A stretch of 64,000 nt of DNA from Neodiprion pinetum (GCF_021155775.2 NC_060233.1:11844782-11908781), one strand, 5' to 3'. Counted from the stretch's first letter, positions 32,116 through 45,609 are shown. The notes: generated from the letters alone by a model not told the origin. Made by a program: numbers and translations.

Positions 32116-33214
32116 CTTTTAAAACAAATATCTTTGGAAATCACAATATAAGTCCATTAGCCTACAACAACAGATCAGTGGTACAGAAACTTCAACAGAA
32201 ATATTGAAGTGAAGTGTAACAAGTTGCATTCAATATGACCAGCTCTCGATTTATTCCAGCCAGTTTGTACTCCATCTGTTGATTCGTCGCTAATCAGTGT
32301 GCGAATTTAAAACTTTCATTGCTGCCAAGTGCCACTGTTGTTAAGTTTCACGAAAGTTATCTTATCAACGAATTTTGTAAGTAACTTCGCCGGCTGTAGC
32401 TAGCTGTTAGACACTCCGAGCTCTTCTTCTTTTCCTTAATTCCTTTTTGTGACACTGTCTTTACACAGCTGTCATCAAAACGGTAGGTGGTGGGAGAAGC
32501 CCTCATATTAAAGTTGGTTTCGTCGTTCATCCTCTGGCCGCAGAAAGCGCTGATAGGTAGGGGTGTTTTGGAAATAAACGTTCATAACCTTGGACGTATT
32601 TCGAACTGAGTGCTAGCCTACGAAAAAATCCAATTTTTAGTGTGAATTTATTTTAATTATTGAATGTTTGAATTGTAACGCTATTTCAATTCAATCCAAT
32701 CTGTGACACAAAATTCCGTCTCTATCCATTTATCGATTCTTTTCAAGAAATTTAAATTCAGTAATTCAAATTATTCCAGGTGAATTTAATTGTTAGGATT
32801 CGAATATAAAAAAATGGAAAGAAACCAAATTCGTAGCTGTATATACAAAATACTAAAATGATCAATTCGGATTGATTTTCGTATCATGTAATCAATTTCC
32901 AAGCTCATAAAATTCATGGTCAGTCAAATTTCGAAAATCTTGCTTATGCGTCTTGAAAATGTTATACGTGTTTCAAAAATCTCACATGTCTCGCGAAAGT
33001 TTAAAATGGTATTTTGCATGTGTTTCTAAAATCTCACCAGCATTATCAGCGGAATCTCACGCGCATTGTCGTGTATTCGTGTTCCGATTAGCTGAGTGCC
33101 CAGTTTTCAGCTCAGAGGATGCATCGGTTTAAAAACCGATGATATAAGGAGTCATTTTCACTATACCTATAACTGAACAAGCTCATTGTGGAATCAATGG
33201 ATCATCAAAAACAG
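32116..33214. other. Flank of the THAP gene
   Basis: Contains the presumed THAP promoter (32116 to about 32500). The rest is AT-rich with no recognised gene. Confidence 0.4.
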
Positions 33215-33480
33215 CTAACAGCTGACTGTTCTGGCCTTTATATCAGCAAAGTTCTTAATAAGCTTCTCAAATGAGATTTTCTCTAGCAGGTCTGAATTAG
33301 CTGCAGAGAAACTTAGGTGAGAGAGTCTTTCTTCACCAATCGAGTTTGTCAAATAATTGTTTACTCTCCTTAATATTGAAAAGGAGTGTTCCCCACTAGC
33401 ATTTGTTGCCAGAATGTCCACATATATTCGGAAGAGTTTTTCTACGTTTAGATAACTTGCAACGAGCCCCTTACTACGAA
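33215..33480 (-). pseudogene. hAT transposase C-terminal (dimerisation) fragment
   Basis: The minus-strand reading contains LNVEKLFRIYVDILATN followed by ASGEHSFSILRRVNNYL and GEERLSHLSF, the signature of the hATC dimerisation domain (typically ATSASSERSFSALRRIK). The frame is open for about 85 residues, but the N-terminal catalytic region is absent. This is a remnant, not a gene. Confidence 0.75.
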
Positions 33481-33595
33481 TAATTTTCAGAATTTTATGT
33501 CAAACTCATAATATATAGCACTTATACGTTGTGAGGTCCGGCGCTTCGGTGATCTGGGCTAAAGCCCTGGTAGCCCATGTCTTAAGACGACCCTG
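33215..33595 (-). mobile_element. Internally deleted hAT transposon remnant
   Basis: The minus strand starts at 33595 with CAGGGTCGTCTTAAGACATG followed by a GGGCTTTAGCCC-type palindrome, typical of hAT terminal inverted repeats of the ZMYM-like group. Only about 110 bp later comes the C-terminal dimerisation domain of a hAT transposase. Most of the transposase is missing between them. The second terminal repeat was not found. Confidence 0.7.
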
Positions 33596-34503
33596 CTGAT
33601 AGCCGTAGTTGCCGCCGATTCTACTTTGTGAGAACGCTTATTAATTTAGAGATTGATAATACCACGGTCGTCCCTAATTATTCTGCAAGTATCCCGATAC
33701 AACAGGACGAGCAGTTTGTTTGAGTTAGCTCATTATGAACGTATTTTTCCGATGGGTCGTGATTAATAGTTAATCGATAGGAAAAATATTCGTTAATCAA
33801 TGTGCTACAGCATAAATGTTTTAGTTTATTTAATTATTGTGAACACCCATTGTGAGTTGAACGCTCGCAATGCCAGTTCCTCTTTGACACTTGACATTTT
33901 ACACTAAATCTTTACTTATAAATTTTGACTCACGCAGAAAAGTTGGAAACATATTCTGATTATTACAATAAAACAAGCTGAATTATTCAGGAATAAGATC
34001 TTTATAAGTTTATGAGCTGAATTTTACCATAGGCATATTAACGTAATTCTATTAAAATCATTTGTGCCAATCATGGTACAGTACTCTGTGATTATACCGT
34101 TCTACTGCCTTTATCATTCTGAAAATTTAATGCCAGCCGCGCGCAAAGTGCACATGCTGATTCTAGTTCTTGTAAAATTTTGATTGACCTTCATCAAGCT
34201 GAATCTATTTAATATGTTTTAACCTTTTTTTCGTTTACTGAGTAGCGGACACGTTCGGTTTGAAATAATTAATCTTTAAACAATTTCTTCATGTAGCTTG
34301 TTCAATCACAATTATTTATTTCACTGCGGTACATGAGGCATTGTGATAACATGTATATTCAATTGGTAATATATTTACGACCAGGAATTATATTATAATT
34401 ATTTGAACTATACGTCTAACTGACAGTAAACGATCTTAAATAAGGAAAAGATACATTGAACGAAGACGTTAATTATAACGACTTGATGCTGAACTTGTAA
34501 CAT
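33596..34503. other. Gene-free DNA 3' of sulfakinin
   Basis: AT-rich; it includes the presumed sulfakinin 3' UTR with TTTATT motifs (AATAAA on the minus strand) near 34313-34322. Nothing else is recognised. Confidence 0.4.
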
Positions 34504-35045
<542 letters not shown>

Positions 35046-35847
35046 TGAGCAGTAGACAGCTCAGTGCCAAGAAATAACTTCTGCTTGGTAATTTCCGTAA
35101 AGCAATTATACTGTTCGAAAGAATTACAAACAACTACAACTTGATTTTTGTGCTGGGTGTTGTGACCGGTTGAAAGTCGGCGGATGAGTGCTACCGACCA
35201 TATTTTAAACCTCCTATATATACTCGCTCCCTTTCGACAGCAAAGCGTGTTATGAATTTCAATTCGTGACTGATAAACAATTTTCTCTATGCTACTCCTG
35301 CACCCGCCACCCCGATTCAATAATATTTCAACATGCTGCGTGATTGGCAGGTAGGGTAAACGAATTAACGACAGATGTAAGCCTCCCTCTGTTCCTCCGT
35401 CTTTTTCATTTTCGAGGCTTACTTATCATTCCATAAGATAATCGAGGCTTTTTCCATCTTCGATGCTTGTAGATAACGTAGGTTGAGCCACATAATTATG
35501 AAAAAATTTCGTGCTCTTACTCAGGTCAAAATTTTATTCGGATCGAAAGTAAACCGCGAGTATCGGACAATTTACAGAAAGAGAGAAGATGGCACAATTA
35601 AAACTGCAAGTCTAGAAATAAAGAAGTCTGCGAATAACTTGGAGGAGAAAGGTCAAGAGAACGTTTTTAAAGTATTGCGTTTTTCTCACTTTCATTTTAT
35701 TGTAACGACGTTCAATTGAATACTAATGATCTCATCGGAAGTATCTGGATTTAAGGCTGTGGCGTTTTAAAGTGTTTCCAGATAAATTTTCCAAAATTAG
35801 ACCAGCACAAAACTGGAGTTTCTTGAATCTGACTGATTGTTCAAATA
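35046..35847. other. Sulfakinin upstream region
   Basis: It contains the sulfakinin 5' UTR and TATA promoter. The open frame at 35483-35719 (+), Lys/Glu-rich, has no recognisable homology and is not called. Confidence 0.4.
35215..35222 (-). promoter_or_regulatory. TATA box of the sulfakinin gene
   Basis: The minus strand reads GAGTATATATAGGAGG, about 170 nt upstream of the ATG at 35045. This is a near-consensus TATA element and would place transcription start near 35185-35190. Confidence 0.65.
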
Positions 35848-36492
35848 CAGTAGAACCTCTATATAACGAATTCCCATATAATGAAAAACTCCGTATAACG
35901 TAGAGAATATTATCCCTCGAGAAAAACTCTACATATCGAAAAAAATCTTCGGTATAACGAAATTAATTTTCTGCGTTCTGGTCTCTATGAAACGAAATAG
36001 ATTTTCCGTGTACTGGCCTTTATGAAACGAAATAAAATTCTATGAACATCAAGATAGCGAATATTATAACTGTACGCACTTCCATAACGAAATTTGCTCT
36101 TTTCTTGAGGTCCTAAGCTCGGGATCGTACATCAACATTGTGAATAAACAGTCGTTATTTGGCTTCTATAGCTAAGAGCCATGGGTAAGAAAACAAGACG
36201 AACTCTGATTACTAAAGGAAAACTAGACATTTTGAAAGCTGTACAAGATAACAACAATGATAAGAAGAGAAACATCACAGCCAAATTCAGAATTTCTCAA
36301 AGTACTCTCTCAACAATAATGAAAAATAAATTGAAGTTATTAGCTTGTAAGCTATCTAAGAAATCGAAACGAGAGAAACCGTCTGAGTTTCCAGAATTAG
36401 AAGACTCGATTGCAAGTGGTTCGTACAGTGCAAAGAACAAAATATACCCATCGGAGGTTGTCGGCCCGCTGATGATGTTTTTCATGTTTTAA
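35848..36492 (+). mobile_element. Truncated pogo/Tigger-like DNA transposon
   Basis: It begins CAGTAGAACCTCTATATAACG at 35848, preceded by TA, which matches the pogo/Tigger terminal repeat and its TA target preference. The leader has degenerate TATAACGAA-like repeats. The transposase reading frame begins at 36181 and stops early. No matching right terminal repeat is seen downstream, so the 3' part is lost. Confidence 0.8.
36181..36492 (+). pseudogene. pogo/Tigger transposase N-terminal fragment (CENP-B-type HTH)
   Basis: The 103-residue reading begins MGKKTRRTLITKGKLDILKA and contains ITAKFRISQSTLSTIMKNK, the psq/CENP-B N-terminal helix-turn-helix of Tigger transposases. The second DNA-binding domain and the DDE catalytic domain are missing; after about residue 75 the sequence is unrelated. 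This is a broken transposase. Confidence 0.8.
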
Positions 36493-37103
36493 TTGTATTA
36501 TAATTGAGAATCATGTCGATAGACAAACGGTTTTGAGGAAGAAGTAAACTAAAATAACACATTTTATGAATTGATTTACTACTGTGCATCGAATTGGTGT
36601 GATTATTGGTGAATAAATGGCCGCATTGAAATGGAAGCACGCGAATGGAGCGAATGAATTGGTATTCATTTTCGTTCCATGTGCTATTTCAAAACATCCT
36701 ATCCCACGCTTGATTCACTCATTACTAACGATACGGGTGTTTTTTTTTCATGAAAATTGTTTACGCAGATATTAATTTACCTGCTTAGATCTCACGAGAT
36801 TCAAATAAGATTTTGCCATGTTCGAATCGATAATTCGAGGGGAAAGATACCCTATATGTTCACGGGGGCAGATCAATTCCGATTAAGCAGCAGCACACAG
36901 CTCTCACACATGCATATTTGTACAGATTCCAATAACCTGCAGTAAACGAACAGCGGCAACTTATAGCGAAGTAAAAAAGTTCAAGGTTAGCTATTGCGGA
37001 TTACAACTAGAGTCGACCTTAGCAATTTTGCAGGGCTTCGGTAGTTGAAGTGCTTCAAGTGAGGAAATAAATAACGTCGCATCGGTCCCGGGGGTTCACA
37101 AAA
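36493..37103. other. Upstream of the unrecognised 313-aa gene
   Basis: AT-rich, with no exon or repeat recognised. It probably includes the promoter and 5' UTR of the gene at 37104. Confidence 0.35.
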
Positions 37104-38045
37104 ATGTCTGCAATTGTTCGTGAAGAGGCTACGACGCCGACGACACATCGAGGGTTATCGGATTGGTGGAACGAGGAGACTGAGTATGTGTTCCAAAGGA
37201 TTGAGGAATGGGCCGCTTTAGCGCGAGGCTACAACCGCCTCAAATCGCAGAGGTATTCTCGAGGGCATCTGACCATGAAAGAAGAGCCAGGCGACACCAA
37301 CTGGAGCATTTCGGCGAATAAGCTCGTGGTGGGAGACTGCGAATCTTGGAATCCTCGTTTTTACAGACTGGAACGTTCATGGAGACGAAAATCCCGGCCG
37401 GAAGAAGTGCGTATAAACTGTTGTGGCAGCCTGAATTACCAGTCGAACAATCGCGTGGACAGCCAGTGCCTGGAGGCGTATAGATACGACCACAGCATTT
37501 ACTTTAAAACGATCGGCGACATTCGTGGCAGAAATCGAAACCGGAATTCCAGTCTTAAACGGGCCGAGAGTCCGAAAATCGCGGGGGAAATCGAATGTCA
37601 CCGATGCGACGACGAACTTAGCGGGAAAAGTCCACTTCATGATGAAGATCAGCCGTCGAAAGCTGCGGGTACCCAAGTTTGGCCTATCACTGATTTGACG
37701 CAGATGAACTTGGAAGCCGACGAAAGTCGACGGTATTTGGACGATGAGTTAGAGGGAAATCTGCAGAATGATAATTACTGTAGCAGTGAGGATAATCTTA
37801 ATAATAATAATCAGGCAAATAATAGCGTACAATTTACCGGTAATTCAATAACGCGGAAAACGGATCAACCGTTGTCACTTAAGCAGCGGTTGGTCAGTAT
37901 TCGGAGAACCAGACAATCTCCCCGAAAAGTATCTCAGCCGACGATCGTTGGAGACAACAATGTTGTTTGGCCTGGAGTTCTGCTTAATTATAAAAAAAAA
38001 GGTGAGGCCGTCTGTTCGCCGCATCGTCATTCGATCAAAAAATAG
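37104..38045 (+). CDS. Unrecognised 313-aa protein
   Basis: A single open exon with a reasonable start context (AAAATGTC). Its balanced codon use and higher GC than the flanks argue for a real gene. The protein is hydrophilic, with no signal peptide or membrane segment. Residues 20-60 (DWWNEETEYVFQRIEEWAALARGYNRLKS begins this region) look helical and amphipathic. Two cysteine pairs (INCCG near 105 and ECHRCDD near 163) are present. An Asn run lies near 233, and a basic Ser/Arg segment at 262-280 is followed by VWPGVLLNYKK. An AAG|GTGAGG donor-like site at 38001 leaves open a spliced longer C-terminus, but no convincing next exon was seen. No function is assigned. Confidence 0.65.
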   Translation: MSAIVREEATTPTTHRGLSDWWNEETEYVFQRIEEWAALARGYNRLKSQRYSRGHLTMKEEPGDTNWSISANKLVVGDCESWNPRFYRLERSWRRKSRPEEVRINCCGSLNYQSNNRVDSQCLEAYRYDHSIYFKTIGDIRGRNRNRNSSLKRAESPKIAGEIECHRCDDELSGKSPLHDEDQPSKAAGTQVWPITDLTQMNLEADESRRYLDDELEGNLQNDNYCSSEDNLNNNNQANNSVQFTGNSITRKTDQPLSLKQRLVSIRRTRQSPRKVSQPTIVGDNNVVWPGVLLNYKKKGEAVCSPHRHSIKK

Positions 38046-38918
38046 TCATATTGTAGATTATTAATATCTTGTCTTATATGTAGATGTGATCAGTTCGTAT
38101 AATAAATGCATAACCCATACCTGTTCGATCATATGGTCATAATATCTGTAAACAATGAAGTATTCGTTATTTTCTTCAATAGAACTAAAAATTTATCTTT
38201 TCGTCACCATTCATTCATGATTTGTATTTCCATGCATACTTCAGTTTGTATATGAAATGTAATTTGAATGATGTGCATATTTGGCTGTAAAAGGCAGTTA
38301 ATATGAATATCTTCCGTGCCTCAAGAATTGGTGTTTTTCTCATAATATTTCATGAAATAAGGGAAAATTTCTGTGGCCAATGATTTTTCAGATTAAAAAA
38401 CCTATGTTCAAAGTGATTACCACCATACTGTATTTGGCGCAAGATTGAATTTCAGTAAACTTTGTAGATTATACTCAACTTTAATAACCCAGGTAGTATA
38501 TTTGTCGAAATATCGACTATGGATTGACAAATTAAAACCGGCGTAATGTCAACAGATGAAAAATTTGCCTACATTATACTTTGGGATAACGTAGTACCTC
38601 TACATAAATTTTAGTAAAATCCATGATCCGAAGGCCAGATACTTTCCTTCTTCATAGATTTTTTGTAACTTTGACGACATAAAGAATTTTTTTGCAACTC
38701 AAAATTAGCAGCTGACCCTTTAAGGTAGAGCGCAGTACGTTTCGCATTTGATTGACGGGGAACGCATGCGCCCTAAAAACTTTTCCCCAACGCACCCATA
38801 CATGGCTGACGGTACCGAGAGCTGCTGCCGGGATCGATCGAGGCCGAAAGACCAGCAGTGCGTCGAGCCTGTTACCATCGTCCCGTTGAAACAGCGCGGA
38901 AATTTGGAATAAGTGAAA
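38046..38918. other. Region upstream of the tetraspanin gene
   Basis: AT-rich to about 38700, then more GC-rich up to the tetraspanin ATG, consistent with its promoter and 5' UTR. No other feature is seen. Confidence 0.4.
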
Positions 38919-40898
38919 ATGGGTAAACATCTGCAAACCGTTGCGGCAATGGCCTGCATGAAGACGCTGTTGATACTCTTCAATTTTGCATTTGGGGTGG
39001 GTATATTTAACTTGTCTTAAATATACACATATTCATACGCCTCGATGCTGCCGTCAAAATTGAAGAAATATTGACGGAATCCGCCCAACTGTTGCATTTC
39101 CAACACAATCAGCGTTTAGCTTAATCTGATCGCCATGTATAGCATTGATTCACATGTGTTTGTGCATTCTTTTTGAGAACTCAGCAGAAAAGTTCACGCT
39201 TCTTAATATCGTACAAGTTTTGGATTGGCAATGTTGCAATATTTTCAGATTTTGTTTGTTATATTATTGTAGATTTAAATAACACAAAATGAAATAGGAG
39301 TTACGATTAGAGAAAGTTAAACTCTACATTGACCTGGCATCACAAAATTAAAGTTCAAAAGCTTGGCCAATGTATTCTGTGCCTCGATATTTGCATAATT
39401 TGCCTGAAACAATCAGCTGATTATCTCTTATGACGCCTCTATTGTCCTAACCACACCCAGATTAAGGATCCTGATAAGTTCGAGCTTTCATGGAATGATT
39501 AGATCAAGACTGAACTTCATTAGGGCGGTTAGGAAAAGTTCAAACATCCCTGTTACGGTTAAAATGATTTCGAAAATTCGTATGTGGTAAAAATAAGTTC
39601 ATATATTACTAGGACAGTTAGTTTAAATACCCTCGGAGCTATCAAAATAATTTCGGTTATCCCCGGAACGGTTGGGAAGACATCGGTTATCCTTATTATC
39701 ACAACGTTTAACGAGAACGTTCGATATGAGTTTTGGTCCAGCGCAGAAACGACTGGTACCAAAACGTAATGCACTCTTCTGAAGTTACCATTACTTACAC
39801 TGAAGGAATTTCGAATTAGGATGGTGCTTTGCTACTTATGAGTATGTATGTATGTACATTGTGCATTAATACATACGCTAGCGAGAGAACGATGTAGTGA
39901 TGATTTGCTGTTGAAAAATTCTAATCTGAGACGGTATGCTAATGCAGTGCACCGGAGTACTGATGCTGTGTGTTGGGATCTGGATGCGTATTCAGCTCCG
40001 AGAGTACGTAGATATGAGCATTGAAGGTAGCGGTGCAGCGCCTTTGGCTCTGGCCTGCCTCGGCATCCTCGTAGTCGTAGCCTCTATCTTGGCATGTTGT
40101 TGTACGGCACGTGGACATCCGGCACTCTTATACCTTGTAAGTATATAATACACGCATACAACTAAGATCAACATATTACATGATAATCAGTATCTCTTGG
40201 ATGAGAAGGTGGACTTATCGGTTTTCTATCCTTTTATCCCCAGTACGGAGCATTCTTGGCGGTTGTGGTACTCCTAGAGCTGGGATCAGGTGCCTCCGTT
40301 TATGCATATCGCAACGCTCTGACCGAGGGCTTCGATCAAGGGCTCAATGAAAGCTTGGTTCTCTATGTAGACGACCCCAACAAACACCATGATATCGATA
40401 CCATGCAGTCTACCGTATGATATCCTAGTTCCTCTTTTATCGTGCAGCATTATCTTCTTCGATCAGTCAATTGTACACATTTTTACAGTTGCATTGCTGT
40501 GGAAACCGCGGCTACACTGACTGGCACTCCATAAACTTACCGGAAGAGATTCCTAAATCTTGCTGCAAGCAGCTTGAAAACCCGTGTGACTCTTCGAATC
40601 TGGATAACGTGTATACTCAGGTAAATAGCATAAACATTGCGAAGTTTCCGATCTGTATTACATATTCTCATTCTCAGAATTGAAGTCATAGGAACAGTTT
40701 TAGTTTATGGCGTCGAGAGTTTTGGATTAACGTTGTTTCCAGGGCTGCTACAACCGGGTTGTCGACTTCATAAACAGCAACATTGGGTTGGTGGCTGGTA
40801 GTGCTGTAGGTGTTGCATTCTTTCCTCTCATTGGAGTCTTCCTTGCTTGTTGTCTGGCTAGTAATATCAACAAAGCCAAATACGAGCAAGTTGCGTAA
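38919..40898 (+). CDS. Tetraspanin (TSPAN6/7-like)
   Basis: Five coding exons (38919-38996, 39948-40136, 40244-40414, 40489-40620, 40743-40898), all phase 0, encode 241 aa. There are four membrane segments at about 13-37, 52-76, 88-112 and 203-228. The large extracellular loop carries the family hallmark CCG (149-151), PKSCC (about 166-170) and a further GC pair (191-192). Cysteines next to the membrane segments are likely palmitoylation sites. The C-terminal KYEQVA resembles the short tail of TSPAN6/7. Tetraspanins organise membrane microdomains with integrins and other partners. The exon 1 donor (GGG|GTGGGT) is weak but required by phase. Confidence 0.92.
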
Positions 40899-42651
40899 TT
40901 GAATGACGCTGCGTGACGGTTAATCACGAGAGAACGCAATTAAACTAACAGAAACAAAAATCAAAGTAATTATGTTATTATAACTTATTCATTTATTGCT
41001 GTGAGCTTGCGTACATACGCACTTATTTATTATGATATGTATCACTATATGATATTCATTTCAGTTTTGAAACTGTGTTGAAGTATCAGGATGCGGATGG
41101 GAGAGAAACTTATATATTATAATTATATGTCAATTAATCATTTATGAAATTTGTTTCTATACAACGAACATATACACATACAACTACAATGAATCCCAAC
41201 TAATATTGATTGTTCGAGATTTCTACACATTGAGCGTCATTGAGAGGGAGGTGGTGCCTGAAATCTGGTAGCAGGCAGAACTGGAATCCTTGATTTCAGA
41301 AGAAGCATTCGGGTCATGGCAGTGAACAAACTACGCTTATTAAGTCGAATTTAATTACAAAACTGGCTTTTTATCGAATATTTTATTCTATATTAACTCA
41401 ATGTCATGAAATGAAAACCGAAAAGCTTGTACGAAGTTTTCTGTGCTGTAAGATTTAAGTGATTAATCTAATCGATCAGCTGATTACCGCTCACGTCGCC
41501 GTATTGTCTTAAGAGGATGTTATAATCAGTCCATACTGACCGCGATAAATGTCACTTATTTTGACCATTATCAAAGCCTCTGCAACACTGATGTAGAAAT
41601 ACCATAGCCAGCGCAATTGTACATGTAATGGCTATTACAAATATCAAAAAAAGTTTTCTTTCACGTAACAATAACGCTACGAAATGTATTCTTATAATTG
41701 AATTATCGCTTATTGCAGGAATACATTTCCTGGACTCAATTTTCGCATGAAACGAATGAGTTTCCAGATAGTTTTGTTCGGCATTGCACATAGTAAAAGT
41801 GCCCAACATTTTACTCAGTCGGTAAAGCCAGACTATATTACCCCCTTAACTGCGCACACAGCCAAAATTCCAATCTTCAATGCATAAAATATGTCGTGAT
41901 GGCCAGAATTTCGTAATTCTCTGTATATATGTCTAAACCTAATCGTAAGTCAGAAAGACTAGAGGATAGGAGGATGATCAGTTCTATAATTCCGGTGTTA
42001 GTATCGGTGAACTACTGGAACGCGCACTGCAGTCGTGGGGGTTCCGAAGACAGAGATAGCTCAAATTACAATCAATGAGACCACCAGTCTCTTTTTATTA
42101 GTTACTGCGCATGCTCTGCACCGTCGAAGTAGAAATATTATCCTACCGCGACATCCACTTGTTTTCTCGTCACCGATTAAAGTGAGAGGTCCAGCTTTAG
42201 GTATTGCTCTCTCTTTCTAAATACCGCTTCAGCTCGGTGCACAGACCGCGCAGTCTATCTCTTTAAGTCTATGGTCCTTATCGTGACTGTAGCAATTCCA
42301 CAAAACACAGCAGCCAGTCTGCACAGCACGTATTACGTCCTCAAGCGGGCAGGTCTGTGACGTCATAAGAGTTTGGCAGTGTGCTGTGGCCGTATATTGG
42401 ACCGTGTTTGCAGCGCTGCGTACTGGCAGTAAAAAAGGAACATATCCAATGATATACTTTGTATCATATTTAAAGTGCACTTCGCTCAAATCTATCGCGT
42501 GGCGATGAAGCCCAGCCTGCGTAGTGAATCTGTGTAGGATCAGTGCGTGTACCGCTATTGTGTTTACGAAAACACTAATTGTAAGGAAAGCACCGCAAGG
42601 CGAGAAATGTAAGTGTAAATCTATCCAGCGTAGATGTAAATAAAGAAAAAA
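40899..42651. other. Tetraspanin-GATAD1 intergenic region
   Basis: It contains the tetraspanin 3' UTR. From about 42000 on it is more GC-rich, which fits the GATAD1 promoter. Short open frames on both strands show no family similarity. Confidence 0.4.
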
Positions 42652-44443
42652 ATGCCGCTAGGAGTGAAGCCGAAGTGCACAAAATGCGAAAGTACAGACA
42701 GTATTTTATGGCACAGCACGGATGCCGGTAATATCTGTAATAATTGTTCCGAATCTGACCGTTGTGGAAATGCAATTGACGATGATGACAAAGCTAGCAA
42801 TAATTCATCGAACAATGTCAATGCCACTGTGAAAAATGAGTCGAATGACACTAAACTGCAGCCTCGGAAGAGCACGAGAGTGACAAGGTACCTCAAAAGC
42901 AAACCCGTTACACAGCTGAAAGTTTTGCCTAAGGGTAAAGGACGCCGACATATTTTTAAAAAGACAGTAAGTTTTAAATATTATGACTCGAAAAGGGAAT
43001 CGAAATAAACGTTTCCCGTAAAGTTTCTATTGCTTGTGAGCAGAAAAGTCACATTTTTCGAGAACTCCATTTTGCATCAAAAATCTGAAAAATTTTATTT
43101 TTCGCGTTTCTATATATGTTCCTGACAAAATCAGGTTTTGGAAAACTGGTATGAGTATCTTAAAGGAGTTGTGAACCTTTAGGAAACTTGGAAACTTTTG
43201 AAGTTAAATTTTTTGAAATACAGTCGAAAAAGTCTACATATATGCGAAAGAATATTTTCAATAAAACTAGAATCATAATAATTCTTCACAGAAATTTTCT
43301 AAAAATATGGTTTTTCTGAGGGGTTAAATCACTGTTGAAATTGTGCACAACACATCTCCATTTCCTACAACTCCCCATACGTTTCCTTGCAACATTGCCT
43401 TGCAATATCTCCAAGCTGATCCCAAAAATTTCCAAATTCCTTCATTGTTTGCAAATATACCTAGAAATCCTCAAAAATGTCTAAAAATTCACCAAAATGT
43501 TCCCGTAATATCTCCCATTACCTGCCTTGTTATCTCCCTCTCAGGTTTTTCCATAAATCTCAAATATTCTGCATACAAGTTGAAGTTTTTCTATTTCGAA
43601 ATTTCTTAACACTACTAAAATTTGCGACAGATTTTTCAGGACCTGTCATAATAATTAATATTCTGAATAAATTTATATAAATTTTGAAAGATTTCTGAGA
43701 AAAATTTTCGCTCAAGTGCGGTTTTTGAGGCACGAAAAAAATTCAATCGGTGCTACTTTAAACACCTTGACACATAAAAACCGTTGACGGTCATATTTAG
43801 ATGAATCGGCAGATCAATTTTAACAATGGTCAATAGTTACAATGACTGATTTCTGCTTACTGTAGCCAATCAAAGCTCCTGCAGCTGTTGCGACGCCAGT
43901 CACCAGTGACTACGTCTTTTATAAAGGTTCTTACATTCAAGTTGGAGATATAGTGTCCATGCAAGACATTGATGGCGGTATTTACTACGCTCAAATACGA
44001 GGGCTGCTGACGGATCAATATTGTGAGAAAAGCGCAGCAGTGACTTGGCTGATCCCAACAACTGCTAGGTAAAATATTATCTTCAAGTATTTATGCCACA
44101 ATACATTTTTATATGTAACAAGAATACCAGTTGATAGGAAAGAATTCGAATTTATTGTATATGTTACAAAGTTGTCAACAAGTGAGATGTAAAAGAGTGA
44201 ACATTTTTCTTGTACAAAAACTGGTAAAGCCCTCCGCCAGAACATGGATTTTATCCCGAGACGTACCTAATCGGACCTGAGGAGGACTTGCCAAGAAAAC
44301 TGGAGTGCATGGAATTCGTGATGCATGCACCATCCGATTACTACAAATTGAAAAATTCTCCGTATCCGCCACCGTTGACGGAGACCGGGGCTGGTTTCGT
44401 ATGGACATCTTTGAAACACGAAATCAGTGTCCGTAAAAAGTAA
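42652..44443 (+). CDS. GATAD1: GATA zinc finger domain-containing protein 1
   Basis: Three coding exons (42652-42966, 43866-44068, 44230-44443) give 243 aa. The protein starts with MPLGVKPKC and a GATA-type finger with C9, C12, C29 and C32. An Asn/Asp/Ser-rich linker follows, then the conserved KGKGRRHIFKK. The C-terminal two thirds (YYAQIRGLLTDQYCEKSA, IGPEEDLPRK, FVMHAPSDYYK) match GATAD1 across its BAH-like/DUF region. GATAD1 is a nuclear cofactor that associates with H3K4me3-linked, KDM5/SIN3-type chromatin complexes. An AATAAA follows at about 44552. Confidence 0.95.
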
Positions 44444-45609
44444 TATTTCATGTATATTTTTTATTAAATTTATTTAATTTTCCTATTAAGGGAGACGGAT
44501 TTCAAACGAATGAAGAAAGTTGGCTCATAGTAAAAAATAAACCTTCACATTAATAAATGCTCAATAAAAAATATTTATTTGAAACTTTGATATAACTTTT
44601 ATCGTCATCATCGTCATCATTAATTATACAGCTTTACACTTATCTGTTTGATATATTATATTTTATTATTATATAAAGATTTCATAACTTTACTAGCGAA
44701 AGTGATAAATTGGCCAAAACTGATTTTCATATTTCATTCAACCGTTGATATCAATTATCGGTGACTCATAAACGAGGACGCTTATTTATATCAAATATCG
44801 TTTACGATAATGCGTACATAATTTATTTATGCATTGATTTGCTGTACAATATTGCCCCTAATACTAGCAGATAGCTAGGCACTATAAAATACTAATAATG
44901 GTGAGTGAAAAATATTCACTGAACATTATATTGCCGACGTGGAATGAAAATTTAGGTGAATAATTCTCTCATTGGCAAACGCGATGGATATTGACATGTT
45001 AAAGAAAATTATTAGCTCTTTGAATCACGGATTCCACTAAAACTTCTAGGGGTGTTCCTTATACCCAAAATATAGAACTCCAAAGGTTTAGTTTCATCTA
45101 CTTGGCCTTCTTTCACGTAATTTACAATATATCAGATATTAGAAAATTCGCAGTCACTTCATATTGCTCTGAGTTCATATATTCGTTGACACTTGAATCA
45201 ATGAGATCCTATCATTACAACTTCATCAACAGGTTTCGTTTATTACAGCATTTCACTGAGCAAATTGCTCATATAATCAATTGTAACCGGATTAAAGCAA
45301 GGCCTGTTATAATACACTATATGTTACAAGGCTCTATATTTTAGGCCAAGGAAACATACTGACAAGCTTGAGCAGAATCCGTGATTCAGAGGCCTAGTAT
45401 CCTTGTTAGAACCGAAAGAAAGAAACGTCTCATTTTTATCCTTGATAACGATGGAACGCAGAGCAAGAAACCTGGTTTGACACCGCTGGGAGCATCCGGG
45501 CATTTTCATCTGTTTGGCCAGTGGAAAGAGACGCCGTTAACTGGACAGAGGAAACAACCTCAGCTGAAGGATTATCTAGTCAACTAGGCAAAAGCGATGT
45601 AACCGCCGG
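44444..45609. other. Convergent 3' region of GATAD1 and AP-3 sigma
   Basis: It holds the 3' UTRs of both genes, with AATAAA at about 44552 for GATAD1. The stretch 45360-45600 is richer in GC and may be the AP-3 sigma 3' UTR. No further gene is seen. Confidence 0.45.

Noticed and set aside
35483..35719. 78-aa Lys/Glu-rich plus-strand frame upstream of sulfakinin
   Set aside because: AT-driven composition, no homology, and no supporting splice or promoter signals.
45381..45587. 68-aa plus-strand frame next to the AP-3 sigma last exon
   Set aside because: It is antisense to the probable AP-3 sigma 3' UTR and has no recognisable similarity.
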